DNA of 64,000 bases from Massilia eurypsychrophila (GTDB taxonomy: Bacteria > Pseudomonadota > Gammaproteobacteria > Burkholderiales > Burkholderiaceae_D). Shown one piece after another: positions 7,826 through 16,487 of this stretch. Under the pieces are notes generated by a model that saw only the letters and a list, made by a program, of their open reading frames with translations, had not been told where the DNA came from and ran no database searches. The position numbers were made by a program, and so were the translations under genes. Location: NCBI RefSeq assembly GCF_002760655.1, contig NZ_PDOC01000002.1, positions 496,001 to 560,000 of the forward strand, given 5' to 3'. Numbering within the stretch: position 1 is the stretch's first letter; every line of letters begins with the position of its first letter.

Positions 7826-10800
7826 TTAATAAGCGTCGGTGTCCGACGACGCCACCAGCGCTTCCAGTGGCCGGCGGCCGACCAGGAAAAAGATCAATGG
7901 CGTCAGCAGCGAGTCGAGGATCGTCGAACTGATCAAGCCACCGAAAATGACGACCGCCACCGGGTGCAGGATCTCCTTGCCGGGAGTGTCCGCCGCCAGC
8001 AGCAGCGGCAGCAGCGCGCACGCCGCCACCAGCGCCGTCATCACCACCGGCGTCAGGCGTTCGAGCGAGCCGCGCACGATCATCGGCCAGCCGAACGTCT
8101 CGCCTTCGAACTTGCACAGGTTGACGTAGTGGCTGACCTTCAGGATGCCATTGCGGGTGGCAATGCCGGCCAGCGTGATGAAGCCGACCATCGACGCCAC
8201 CGACAGCGCGACGCCGGCGATCCACATCGCGATCACACTGCCGACCAGCGCGAACGGTATGTTCCCCATGATGACGAGCGCCAGCGTGGACGAGCGGTAG
8301 CGTGAATACAGCACCAGGAAGACCAAGGTCAGCGAACCAAGCGCCAGCCCGACCATCAGTAACTGCGCCTGCTCCTGAGCCTGGAACTGGCCCTCGACGC
8401 TGATGAAGTAACCGCCCGGCAGCGCAGTCGCCGCCACGTTCTTGCGCACGTCGCCGATGATGCGCGACATATTCGAGCCGTCGGTATTGGCGTACACCAC
8501 GATGCGGCGGCGGCCGTTCTCGCGGCCGATCTGGTTCGGGCCGTCGCCCTCCTCGACCGTCGCGATCGACGACAGCGGGACCGGGCCGGCCGGGCTGTCG
8601 ATCATCACGCGCGCCAGGTCCTGCGGCGAGCGGCGCGCGTCGGCCAGGCGCACCACCAGGTCGAAGCGGCGCGCGCCGTCGATGATCTGGGTCACGCGGG
8701 TGCCTTCGGCCAGCGACTCGAGCGCGCTCAGGACCTGGCCGGGAGCCAGGCCATGCTGGGCCGCCTTGCGATAGTCGATGCGCACCTTGATCTGCGGGAT
8801 CAGCACCTGGCGTTCAACCGACAGGTCGACCAGGCCTTCAACGCTCGACAGGCGCTCGCGCAGGCCGTCGGCCAGCGCGCGCAAGGTGTCGATATCGTCG
8901 CCGTAGATCTTCAGCGCCACCTGCGCGCGCACGCCGGAGAGCAGATGGTCGAGCCGGTGCGAAATCGGCTGGCCGATCGCCACCGACGCCGGGATCGCGG
9001 CCAGCTGCGCGCGGATGCTCGCCATGATCTCCTCGCGGCTGCGTTGCGACGGCTTCAGGTCGACATCGAGTTCGGACGAGTGGACGCCTTCGGCGTGTTC
9101 GTCCAGCTCGGCGCGGCCGGTGCGGCGCCCGACACGGGTCACCTCCGGCACCTGGCCGATCAGCGTTTCGGCGAGCGCGCCCATACGGTTCGCTTCGGCC
9201 AGCGAGGTGCCGGGCGTGAAGGTCATCCCCATCACCAACGAGCCCTCGTTAAAGGCCGGCAGGAAGGCGCGCGGGAAGAACGGCACCGACGCCGCGGCGG
9301 CCAGCACCACGATCAGCGCCGCAGCCAGGATCGGCCGCACGCGCGCAAACGACCATTGCAAGGCGACGCTGTCCCACGCCTTCAGGCGCCGGATCAGCGG
9401 CGTGTCGCCCCGGTGCAGCCGCTTCATGCGCGGCAGCAGGTAGTAGGCCAGCACCGGCGTGACCGTCATCGATACCAGCATCGACGCCAGGATAGAGGCG
9501 ATGTAGGCGATCCCCAGCGGGGCGAACAGCCGGCCTTCGATGCCGGGCAGCGCAAACAGCGGCACGAACACCAGCACGACGATGATGGTCGCGTAGACGA
9601 TGCCGGATCGGACCTCGACCGACGCGTGCCAGATCACTTCGATCACCGACATGCCGGTTTCCGAGCGCTGCTTCAGGCGCCGCAGGATGTTCTCGACGTC
9701 GACGACGGCGTCGTCGACCAGTTCGCCGATGGCGATCGCCAGGCCGCCGAGCGTCATCACGTTGATCGACTGGCCGAGCAGGTGGAACACCAGCGCGGTA
9801 AGCGCCAGCGACAGCGGAATGGCGACCAGCGAAATGAGCGTCGTGCGCACGCTGAGGAGGAAAGCAAACAGCACCACCGCGACCATCAGCGCGCCATCGC
9901 GCAAGGCTTCGACGACGTTGCCGATCGACGCTTCGATGAAGTTAGCCTGCCGGAACAGCACCACCGGCGCGGCCAGCCCGGCCGGCAGCCCGGGCTTGAG
10001 TTCAGCGAGCGCCGTTTCGATGTCGCGCGTCAGGCGCACGGTGTCGGCGGCGGGCTGCTTTTGCACGCTGACGATGACGGCCGGTTTGCCGTTCATGCCG
10101 GCGTCGCCGCGCTTGAAGGCCGGCGCGTAGCGCACGCCGGCGACCTGTTCGAGCAGCACCGGCGCGCCGTTGCGGTAAGCGACCGCTAGGCCCTTCAGGT
10201 CGTCGAGCCGGTTGGTGCGGCCGAGGTTGCGGATCAGGTATTCGCGGCTGTTGAGGTCAATGAAGCCGCCGCTGGTATTGGCGGCGAAGCCGCGCAGCGA
10301 CGCGCTGACCTGCTCGAGCGTGACGCCAAACTGCGCCATGCGCGCCGTATCGGGTTCGACCCGCAGCTGGCGCACCTCGCCGCCGATCGGCACCACCTGC
10401 GACACGCCGGCGATCGACAGCAGGCGCGGTCGCAGCACGAAGTCGGCGTACTCGCGCGCCTTCATCGGGTCGGTCGCGGTGACGTCGATCGGCAGCGCGA
10501 TGAGCATGACTTCGCCCATGATCGACGACACCGGCCCCATCATCGGCGCGATCTTGCCCGGCAGTTGTTCCTTGACCAGCGCGATCCGTTCGGCGACCAG
10601 CTGGCGGTTGCGGTACGGGTCGGTGCCCCAGTCAAACTCGGCGTAGACGATCGACAGGCCGACGCCCGATACCGACCGCACGCGCGTCACGCCCGGCATG
10701 CCATTGAGCGTGGTCTCGATCGGGAACGAGACGAGCTGCTCGACCTCTTCCGGGGCCATGCCGCCGGCCTCGGTGAGCACCGTCACCACCGGCTTGTTCA

Positions 10801-10924
10801 GGTCGGGGAAGACGTCGACCGGCGTGTGCCAGGCGGTGAAGGCGCCGTACAGCATCAACAGCAGTGCGGCGGCCAGCACCAGCAGGCGGTTCCTCAGGCT
10901 GAAGCGAACGATGTAGTTGAACAT
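7826..10924 (-). CDS. Heavy-metal RND efflux pump, inner-membrane subunit (CzcA/CusA family)
   Basis: A 1032-residue RND permease of the heavy-metal-efflux type, which exports metal ions with proton influx through a CBA complex. It shows the family start ([20 protein letters not shown], then [12 protein letters not shown]) and two periplasmic porter loops. The fourth-helix motif reads [14 protein letters not shown], unlike the DFG-x3-DGA-x4-EN form of CzcA, so the substrate cannot be named. The last helices ([20 protein letters not shown]) are intact. It is seven bases downstream of the adaptor gene, so the two are co-transcribed. Confidence 0.93.
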   Translation of the reverse strand: MFNYIVRFSLRNRLLVLAAALLLMLYGAFTAWHTPVDVFPDLNKPVVTVLTEAGGMAPEEVEQLVSFPIETTLNGMPGVTRVRSVSGVGLSIVYAEFDWGTDPYRNRQLVAERIALVKEQLPGKIAPMMGPVSSIMGEVMLIALPIDVTATDPMKAREYADFVLRPRLLSIAGVSQVVPIGGEVRQLRVEPDTARMAQFGVTLEQVSASLRGFAANTSGGFIDLNSREYLIRNLGRTNRLDDLKGLAVAYRNGAPVLLEQVAGVRYAPAFKRGDAGMNGKPAVIVSVQKQPAADTVRLTRDIETALAELKPGLPAGLAAPVVLFRQANFIEASIGNVVEALRDGALMVAVVLFAFLLSVRTTLISLVAIPLSLALTALVFHLLGQSINVMTLGGLAIAIGELVDDAVVDVENILRRLKQRSETGMSVIEVIWHASVEVRSGIVYATIIVVLVFVPLFALPGIEGRLFAPLGIAYIASILASMLVSMTVTPVLAYYLLPRMKRLHRGDTPLIRRLKAWDSVALQWSFARVRPILAAALIVVLAAAASVPFFPRAFLPAFNEGSLVMGMTFTPGTSLAEANRMGALAETLIGQVPEVTRVGRRTGRAELDEHAEGVHSSELDVDLKPSQRSREEIMASIRAQLAAIPASVAIGQPISHRLDHLLSGVRAQVALKIYGDDIDTLRALADGLRERLSSVEGLVDLSVERQVLIPQIKVRIDYRKAAQHGLAPGQVLSALESLAEGTRVTQIIDGARRFDLVVRLADARRSPQDLARVMIDSPAGPVPLSSIATVEEGDGPNQIGRENGRRRIVVYANTDGSNMSRIIGDVRKNVAATALPGGYFISVEGQFQAQEQAQLLMVGLALGSLTLVFLVLYSRYRSSTLALVIMGNIPFALVGSVIAMWIAGVALSVASMVGFITLAGIATRNGILKVSHYVNLCKFEGETFGWPMIVRGSLERLTPVVMTALVAACALLPLLLAADTPGKEILHPVAVVIFGGLISSTILDSLLTPLIFFLVGRRPLEALVASSDTDAY

Positions 10925-10931
10925 GGGCCGC

Positions 10932-12047
10932 CTACCTGATCTGGTTGATCAGCGCGGCGCCGGAGACGACCACCCGGTTGTCGGCGGTCAGCCCTTTCGT
11001 CACCACCACTGTGCGACCATCGAGCGCGCTCGCCTCCACCGGCAGGGCGATGAAGCGCTGGGCGCCGGACTTGATCCAGACTACCGTCTCATTGGCCGGG
11101 TTGCGGGCCAGTGCTTCGGCCGGCAGGGCGATGCCCTTCACCGTGGTGTTGAGCTTGACGAGGACGGTGACCGGCTGGCCGACCGCCAGCGCGAGGTCCT
11201 TGCCGGTGGCGCGAAAGTTCAGCGGCAAGGCGCCGTCGCGCAAGGCGATGGCCCCGCCCAGCAAGGTCAGCGCCACGTCCGGCGCCTGCACCAGGCTCGC
11301 GCTGCCGATGCGGCCTGCCAGGGTCACGTCGGTCGATGTCGCCTCGACCAGCAGCCGGCGCGGATCGACGATCTCGAACAACACGTCGCGCGATTCGACG
11401 ATCTGGCCGTTGCGCACACTCGCGCTGGCGATGACGCCGGTGGCCGGCGCGACGATCGGCTCGGCGCCGCCAATCGACGCGGCGACCGCGCGCTGGCGGC
11501 CGATGGTGCCGGCCAGCTCCGCCCTGGCCGCATCGACTTCCTTGGCCGGCACCACGCCTTCGAGCGACTCGAGGCGGCGCACCCGCCGTTCGAGCAAGCC
11601 GCGATTCGCGTTCAGTTCAGCCAGTTGGGCGGCCTGGTTGCCCCGTTCAATCGCACTGGCCACAGGACGCAGGCGCGCCAGCACCTGGCCCTTGCGCACC
11701 TGCTGGCCGGCCACCGGCAGGCCATTCGGGCCGGGCTCGATGCTGCCCGAAAAAGGCGCCTGCACGCGGCCGCCGGAATTCGGATCCATGCCGGCGCGGC
11801 CATTCAATTCGACCGTGTGCGGGTATTCGCCCTGCTGCGCCATCAGCGTGCGGATCGCCATGCGGCGCTGCGCCAGCTTGGGTACATTGACGCTGCCGTC
11901 GGGCAGCCGCGCCAGCGCGCCGGCGCTGCCGGATGCCTGGGCGTCGAGGTGTTCGCCGTTGGGGCCATGCGCGCCGGGCGAGGCGATCGCGGCGACGGTG
12001 ACGGCGGCCAGCAGGCAGGCCGCGAGGTAATTGGTAGGCTTGTTCAT
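10932..12047 (-). CDS. RND efflux periplasmic adaptor (CzcB/CusB-like)
   Basis: A 371-residue membrane-fusion protein linking the RND pump to the outer-membrane channel. After the signal peptide comes [13 protein letters not shown], a His motif shared with the next protein upstream. Then follow a split lipoyl/barrel-sandwich domain ([40 protein letters not shown]), a coiled-coil hairpin between them (about residues 130-180), and a beta-barrel and membrane-proximal region ([27 protein letters not shown]). One base separates it from the gene upstream. The N-terminal motif is a likely metal-capture site; that is inference. Confidence 0.9.
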   Translation of the reverse strand: MNKPTNYLAACLLAAVTVAAIASPGAHGPNGEHLDAQASGSAGALARLPDGSVNVPKLAQRRMAIRTLMAQQGEYPHTVELNGRAGMDPNSGGRVQAPFSGSIEPGPNGLPVAGQQVRKGQVLARLRPVASAIERGNQAAQLAELNANRGLLERRVRRLESLEGVVPAKEVDAARAELAGTIGRQRAVAASIGGAEPIVAPATGVIASASVRNGQIVESRDVLFEIVDPRRLLVEATSTDVTLAGRIGSASLVQAPDVALTLLGGAIALRDGALPLNFRATGKDLALAVGQPVTVLVKLNTTVKGIALPAEALARNPANETVVWIKSGAQRFIALPVEASALDGRTVVVTKGLTADNRVVVSGAALINQIR

Positions 12048-12048
12048 G

Positions 12049-12597
12049 TCATTGATCCTTGCGTTGCGCGCGGGCGCGGAAAATCACGGCCGTCAGCAGT
12101 AGGGTTGCCAGCAGCGCGCCGCCGAGCCACCAGGCCCAGGCAGGGGCGCCGTGATCGTCGTGCGGCGCCGGGGCGGCCACAACGAGCGTGCCTTCCAGCA
12201 GATCGCTCTCTTCGCCGGCGACCAGCGTAAACAGCAGCGCGTGCTTGCCGGGAGCCGACAGCGCCTTGAGCAGCCGGGCGTCGTCGAAGGCGTAATCGCC
12301 CATGTCGGGATGGAAGGTCGCTTTGGCCTTCAGGTTCTTGTACTGCACCTCGAGCTGGCCTTTGAGCACTGGCTCGTTGGTCTCGTAGCGGTCGATCAGC
12401 ACCGACAGTTCGCCGCCCGACAGCTGGCCGACCAGTTCGAACGCCTCGGTAAACGTTTCAACGCGCGGCGCGGCGCCGCCGTTCGCCGCGGCGGCCGGGC
12501 CGTCGAGGTGCTCGCCGTTCGGCCCGTGGGCGCCGGGCGAAGCATGGACGGGCGCGATCGCCAGCATGGCGACCAACATCAGGGACAGCAGTTTCAT
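12049..12597 (-). CDS. Membrane-anchored periplasmic protein with His motif, efflux-associated
   Basis: A 182-residue protein with a signal peptide followed directly by [14 protein letters not shown], nearly identical to the start of the mature adaptor. A soluble domain follows (VETFTEAFELVGQLSGGELSVL), then a second His-bearing linker (APHDDHGAPAWAWW) and a C-terminal membrane helix (LGGALLATLLLTAVIF) with a basic tail. The overlap with the TolC-type gene upstream (ATGA) shows it belongs to the operon. The shared motif suggests both proteins bind the same ion or partner. No named family was recognised; it could be a metallochaperone. Confidence 0.78.
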   Translation of the reverse strand: MKLLSLMLVAMLAIAPVHASPGAHGPNGEHLDGPAAAANGGAAPRVETFTEAFELVGQLSGGELSVLIDRYETNEPVLKGQLEVQYKNLKAKATFHPDMGDYAFDDARLLKALSAPGKHALLFTLVAGEESDLLEGTLVVAAPAPHDDHGAPAWAWWLGGALLATLLLTAVIFRARAQRKDQ

Positions 12598-13805
12598 GGC
12601 AGGATTCCTCGGACTTGATTGAGTTGGGCGTGCGCCAGGCCAAGCGCGACACGCTGCTGGCGCACCGTCATGCCGGCTTCGTGCGACAGGATGCGGGCAC
12701 GCAGCATTTCGGCCAGGCCGCGCTCGCCGACGCGGAACGCCTTGTCGATCAGGGCGGCGTGTTCGCGCAGCGCCGCGGCGCGCGCGACGGCCGCTTCGAG
12801 TCCCTCGCGCACGTTCGACAGCTGTTCCAGCGCGTGGGCGACGTCGGCGTCGATGCCGGCCTGCGCCTGCGCTGCCTCGGCCGCGGCGGTGGCGATCTGG
12901 GTCTGCGCCAGCGCCTCGACGGGGCGGTTGCGCGCCGCGCTGCCGAGCGGGATCTGCAGGGCGACGCCGACGCTGCGCTCGGGCGCCGGCAGGGCACCCT
13001 TCTGCTCATGGCGGTACGACAGACCGATGGTCGGCGGCGCACTGCGGGTGGCCTCGGCAACCCGCAGTGCGGCCTCCGCCCGACGTTCGGACGCGCGCGC
13101 CGCGCCCAGGCGCGCATTGAACGGCTCAGCCACCTCCGCAATTGTCTCCGGTTCGAGCCGCGGCAGCTCGCGCAGGCCGGTCAGCACGCGAAAGCGGGCC
13201 AGCGCTTCGCTCGCCTTGGTCGCCGCCTGCGTCATGTCGATGCGCGCGCCGAGCGCTTCCTGTTGCGCCAGCAGGCCGTCGCTGCGCGCCAGGTCGCCGG
13301 CCTTGACGCGGCGCTGCACTTCCTCGGCCAGCTCTTGCAGGTGCTGCAGGTGGTCGCGCTTTTCGATCAGGACCTCCTCGGCGGCGGCCGTTTCCCATGC
13401 GCGTTGGCGCACTTCGCCGGCGACGGCCAGCCTGGCCTGGCGAAGCTGCGCGGCCAGTTCCTCGGTGCTGCGCACGGCCAGCGTCTCGCGCGCCGCCCGC
13501 TGGCCGGGCAGCCAGACTGACGCCGACAGCGACACTTCCGATTCGCGCTGGTCGCGCTGATCGGTCCAGCGGTCCGAGCGCTGCGCCAGCCCCAGCGTGG
13601 GCGACGCGGCAATCCAGGAGCGGGCCGTGGCGCCGGCCGCCTCGACTTCGCCCTGGCGCGCTTCGAGCGTGCGCGCGGGGACAGAGCGCAGCCAGGCGCT
13701 GTCGACGGCGCTGGCCAGGGTGGCGCCTTCGGGCGCCGCGGCGGCCGCCCCCGGCAAGACGAGAACGGCCACGGTAAACAACAGGTGCAGGCGAAATGCG
13801 CGCAT
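12594..13805 (-). CDS. TolC-family outer-membrane efflux protein (CzcC/CusC-like)
   Basis: A 403-residue outer-membrane factor. It has a signal peptide (LLFTVAVLVLPGAAAA) and two long helical repeats rich in Ala, Glu and Arg, which form the periplasmic tunnel of the trimer. Family landmarks are the internal repeat starts ATLASAVDSAW and SAPPTIGLSYRHEQKGALPA. It completes the tripartite pump with the adaptor and the RND subunit. The gene order channel, anchored protein, adaptor, pump is compact. No lipobox cysteine is seen at the signal cleavage site. Confidence 0.87.
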   Translation of the reverse strand: MRAFRLHLLFTVAVLVLPGAAAAAPEGATLASAVDSAWLRSVPARTLEARQGEVEAAGATARSWIAASPTLGLAQRSDRWTDQRDQRESEVSLSASVWLPGQRAARETLAVRSTEELAAQLRQARLAVAGEVRQRAWETAAAEEVLIEKRDHLQHLQELAEEVQRRVKAGDLARSDGLLAQQEALGARIDMTQAATKASEALARFRVLTGLRELPRLEPETIAEVAEPFNARLGAARASERRAEAALRVAEATRSAPPTIGLSYRHEQKGALPAPERSVGVALQIPLGSAARNRPVEALAQTQIATAAAEAAQAQAGIDADVAHALEQLSNVREGLEAAVARAAALREHAALIDKAFRVGERGLAEMLRARILSHEAGMTVRQQRVALGLAHAQLNQVRGILP

Positions 13806-13913
13806 GGTTACTCCATCAGGTGACGAACAGGATCACCGAGGGCGAGCGCACCGGCGCGGCAAAACGTCGCGCGCCGATCAATTCAATGGTGAGTGCAGTA
13901 CTCCCTCGGCAGC

Positions 13914-14273
13914 TTAACCGAGGGCGTGGGCAGGGGGACGCAGGGGACTGTCGAGGAAGGGATCAGGGATAAAGCGGGCGACGGCGTCCTCGGTCGCGCG
14001 GCTGGCCGGTTGCGGCGCGAGCGCGGCCAACGGTGCTGTCAGGAACGCCAGCTGCGGCGACGACGAGTGGTCGTGGATATGCCGGGCCGACTCGTCGGAA
14101 TGGTCGTAGTGCACCGACCCGTCGGCATCGTGATGATGCTCGGTGCCGTCTTCGTGCGCTGACTCGTGGGCGACGCTGAACTCCATTGCGCTCGTGTATG
14201 GCGAGCCAAATTGCATAGCAAAGCTTTGCAATGGCAGGCATACAAGCAGCAGTAAGCAGATGAGTAGACGCAC
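13914..14273 (-). CDS. His-rich CzcI-like protein, first gene of the metal-efflux operon
   Basis: A small exported protein, start set at GTG 14273 because AAGGA stands 7 bases upstream; a longer reading begins at 14321. It has a signal sequence (RLLICLLLLVCLPLQSFA), then a His/Asp/Ser-rich stretch (HEDGTEHHHDADGSVHYDHS, then HIHDH) and a proline-rich end. It resembles CzcI-type leader proteins of cation-efflux operons, which bind metal in the periplasm and modulate expression. The similarity is in layout (signal peptide, His cluster, position ahead of the channel gene) rather than in a verified family motif. Confidence 0.68.
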   Translation of the reverse strand: MRLLICLLLLVCLPLQSFAMQFGSPYTSAMEFSVAHESAHEDGTEHHHDADGSVHYDHSDESARHIHDHSSSPQLAFLTAPLAALAPQPASRATEDAVARFIPDPFLDSPLRPPAHALG

Positions 14274-14297
14274 GAGAAGTCCTTGAAGATCAGCTAA

Positions 14298-14303
14298 ATT
14301 ATA
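14298..14303 (-). promoter_or_regulatory. Extended -10 promoter of the metal-efflux operon
   Basis: On the minus strand TGCTATAAT gives a perfect TATAAT with the TGn extension. No good -35 is present at 16-18 bases, as is common for extended -10 or activator-dependent promoters. Transcription would start near 14291, giving an 18-base leader before the GTG at 14273 with AAGGA inside it. No clear MerR-type palindrome was found. Confidence 0.55.
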
Positions 14304-14334
14304 GCAGGCGCGGACAGGCACGACCCCGGCCCGC

Positions 14335-14715
14335 CTAACCCTGCTGCTTCCTGATCATCGCCAGCACGGTGCTGCGGATCGTCTTGAGCACCGCGTCTGC
14401 CTTGAACGGCTTGACGATGAAGCCGTGCACGCCGCGCGCCAGCGCCGCCTGCAAGGTGGGCGCGTCGAGCGCGCCGGACAGCATGAAGATGATGGTCTTG
14501 GGCAGGTTGGCGCGGATCTGTTCGACGATCTGCTCGCCGTCCTCCATCTGCTCGCGGGCGATGCAGATCAGCTGCGGCCGGAACTTGAGCGCCAGCGCGT
14601 AGCCCTGGCTGCTGGTGTGGGTCTGCCCGACCACGCCGTAGCCGCCGTCGGTGAGCACGCTGTTGAGCAGGTCGCGCGACAGCGCGCTGGTGTCGACGAT
14701 GACGGCTTTCAGCAT
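14335..14715 (-). CDS. Stand-alone receiver-domain protein lacking the phospho-acceptor Asp
   Basis: A 126-residue CheY-like single receiver domain. The first strand reads KAVIVDTS (one Asp instead of the usual acidic pair). The region of the phospho-acceptor reads PQLICIAREQMEDG, with no Asp at the expected place. The Ser/Thr switch (IFMLSG) and the Lys of FIVKPF are conserved. It is therefore probably a pseudo-receiver, acting by protein binding rather than phosphorylation. No output domain or partner kinase is adjacent. Confidence 0.8.
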   Translation of the reverse strand: MLKAVIVDTSALSRDLLNSVLTDGGYGVVGQTHTSSQGYALALKFRPQLICIAREQMEDGEQIVEQIRANLPKTIIFMLSGALDAPTLQAALARGVHGFIVKPFKADAVLKTIRSTVLAMIRKQQG

Positions 14716-14740
14716 GGGCAGCCTCCCGCGGTATCAGTGT

Positions 14741-14920
14741 TCATTCGGATTTACCTTTTGCGTCCTGGCGCGCCTGCCAGCGTTTCAGTGACACCTGGTA
14801 CAGCGCCAGCTCTTCTTCGTACAGGTCAAATATGCACGGCACGCAGCCGCTGCGGCAGCACTCGTCGCTGTGCGGGCGCACCGGCGGCTGCGGCTTCGGG
14901 TCGTCGCTAGAACGATTCAT
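14741..14920 (-). CDS. Oxidoreductase-like domain small protein
   Basis: A 59-residue protein. The pattern RPHSDECCRSGCVPCIFDLY followed by EEELALY and LKRW is the oxidoreductase-like N-terminal domain known from small bacterial proteins and longer eukaryotic ones. Four cysteines in CC-x3-C-x2-C suggest a metal or Fe-S site. The start overlaps the end of xni by 14 bases, so it is probably co-translated. Its biochemical role is unknown. Confidence 0.82.
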   Translation of the reverse strand: MNRSSDDPKPQPPVRPHSDECCRSGCVPCIFDLYEEELALYQVSLKRWQARQDAKGKSE

Positions 14921-15683
14921 ACGCCAGCATCTTCCACGTCACGCCGAGCGGCACGTCGATCTTGAGTTGCACCAGCTTGCGCGACAGCGCCAGTATCTCA
15001 CGCTCGGCGCGCAGCCTCTCGCCGATCGGCGTCTTCAGGATGCCGGCGCCGGCCATCACCGCGTCGACGTCGCCGTACGCGTTGAGCAGCTTGGCGGCGG
15101 TCTTCATGCCGACCTTCGAGACGCCTGGCACGCCGTCGGTGACGTCGCCCATCAGCGCCAGCAGGTCGACCAGCAGTTCCGGCGCGACGCCGAACTTGTT
15201 GCGCACCCAGGCGTCGTCGTGCCACTCGCCCTTGAAATGGTCCCATACCAGCGCGCCGTGCGCGATCAGGCCGTGCAGGTCCTTGTCGGTGGAGGCGATG
15301 ATCGCTTCGCCGCGCCCTTCCGACAGCCAGCGCATCACGCCGGTGCCGATGACGTCGTCGGCCTCGACGCCGGGCAGCATCAGCACATGCAGGCCTTCGC
15401 CGGCCAGGCTGGCGTGAAAACCGGGCAGCGCCTCGCGCAGGAACGACGGCATCGGCGCGCGCTGCTCGCGGTAGCGCGGATACAGTTCATGGCGCCAGGT
15501 CGGTCCGCCGAAATCGAACGCCGCCAGCACGTGGCTCGGTTCGTGCGCGGCGAGCAGCTTGCGAAACGACGACAGCGCGTGGCGCAGCGCGACCGCAGCC
15601 TTGTCGGCCGAATCGGGCTCTGGAGACGCTTCGTACACGCGCCGCACGATATTGAGTCCGTCGATGGCGAGCAGCTTGCCCAT
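14907..15683 (-). CDS. xni: Flap endonuclease Xni / 5'-3' exonuclease family
   Basis: A 258-residue stand-alone 5'-nuclease, homologous to the N-terminal nuclease domain of DNA polymerase I. Metal-binding acidic residues appear in LLAIDGLN, AAFDFGG, GVEADDVIGT, ASTDKDLHGL and LMGDVTDGVPG. The helix-hairpin-helix element VPGVSKVGMKTAAKLL follows. Family members cut flap structures near the branch point during repair and Okazaki maturation. It lies between the small oxidoreductase-like gene and a GST gene. Confidence 0.9.
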   Translation of the reverse strand: MGKLLAIDGLNIVRRVYEASPEPDSADKAAVALRHALSSFRKLLAAHEPSHVLAAFDFGGPTWRHELYPRYREQRAPMPSFLREALPGFHASLAGEGLHVLMLPGVEADDVIGTGVMRWLSEGRGEAIIASTDKDLHGLIAHGALVWDHFKGEWHDDAWVRNKFGVAPELLVDLLALMGDVTDGVPGVSKVGMKTAAKLLNAYGDVDAVMAGAGILKTPIGERLRAEREILALSRKLVQLKIDVPLGVTWKMLAYESF

Positions 15684-15693
15684 CTGGCCGTTC

Positions 15694-16365
15694 CTATTTG
15701 ACGAAATCGTACTTCCCGCCGCGCTCGAGCGCGCGCACGTAGGCGGGGCGCGCGTGGATGCGGTCGAGGAAAGCCATCAGCTTCGGATGTTTTTCGCCGA
15801 GGCCGCCGCGCGAGGCGGCCGCTTCCAGCATAAAGCTGAGCTGCACGTCGGCGGCGGTGAAGACGTCGCCGGCGAACCACTTCGCCTTGGCCAGTTCGGC
15901 TTCAAGGTAGGCCAGGTGCTGGGCGATCTGCGGCATGATGTAGGTACCCTTGACCTTCTGCGCGATGCCGCGCGCGATCGGCTTGACGAAGAACGGCATC
16001 GGACTCGATTCGACGCGGTCGAACACCAGCTTCATCAGCAGCGGCGACATCGCCGAGCCTTCGGCGTAATGCAGGAAGTAGGTGAAGCGCAGCTTGTCGG
16101 GCGTGCCGGCGGCGGGGATGAGGCGCCCGTTGCCGTAGCGCTCGAGCAGGTACTCGATGATGGCGCCAGATTCGGCCACGGTGGAGTCGCCGTCGGTGAT
16201 CACGGGCGACTTGCCGAGCGGATGAATGGCGCGCAGTTCGGGCGGCGCCAGCATCGTCTTCGGATCGCGCTGGTACTTCCTGATCTCGTATTCGAGCCCG
16301 AGCTCCTCGAGCAACCAGAGGATGCGCTGCGAGCGCGAATTGTTGAGGTGGTGGACTACGATCAT
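15694..16365 (-). CDS. Glutathione S-transferase
   Basis: A 223-residue cytosolic GST. The N-terminal thioredoxin-like half has HHLNNSRSQRILWLLEELGL, the cis-proline loop GKSPVITDGD and the glutathione-binding VAESGAIIEYLLERYG. The C-terminal helical half ends with FTAADVQLSFMLEAA and RPAYVRALERGG. The Ser in NNSRSQ is the likely catalytic residue. It is divergently transcribed from the FMN glutamate-synthase-like gene, and its substrate is unknown. Confidence 0.92.
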   Translation of the reverse strand: MIVVHHLNNSRSQRILWLLEELGLEYEIRKYQRDPKTMLAPPELRAIHPLGKSPVITDGDSTVAESGAIIEYLLERYGNGRLIPAAGTPDKLRFTYFLHYAEGSAMSPLLMKLVFDRVESSPMPFFVKPIARGIAQKVKGTYIMPQIAQHLAYLEAELAKAKWFAGDVFTAADVQLSFMLEAAASRGGLGEKHPKLMAFLDRIHARPAYVRALERGGKYDFVK

Positions 16366-16487
16366 CGTGTGCTTTCGCCATGGGGAATGGGCGCAAGCTT
16401 AGCATTGTTGGCCGCAGTTGGCGCGGCCGGTATGGCCGTGCTGGAAACGGAGTACACTCGTTGCGCCTTGATCCCAGGAGTATGCGC

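Noticed and set aside
8753-10189. A long forward ORF in the RND gene
   Set aside because: Out-of-frame shadow rich in Arg, His and Gln; the RND protein is complete on the other strand.
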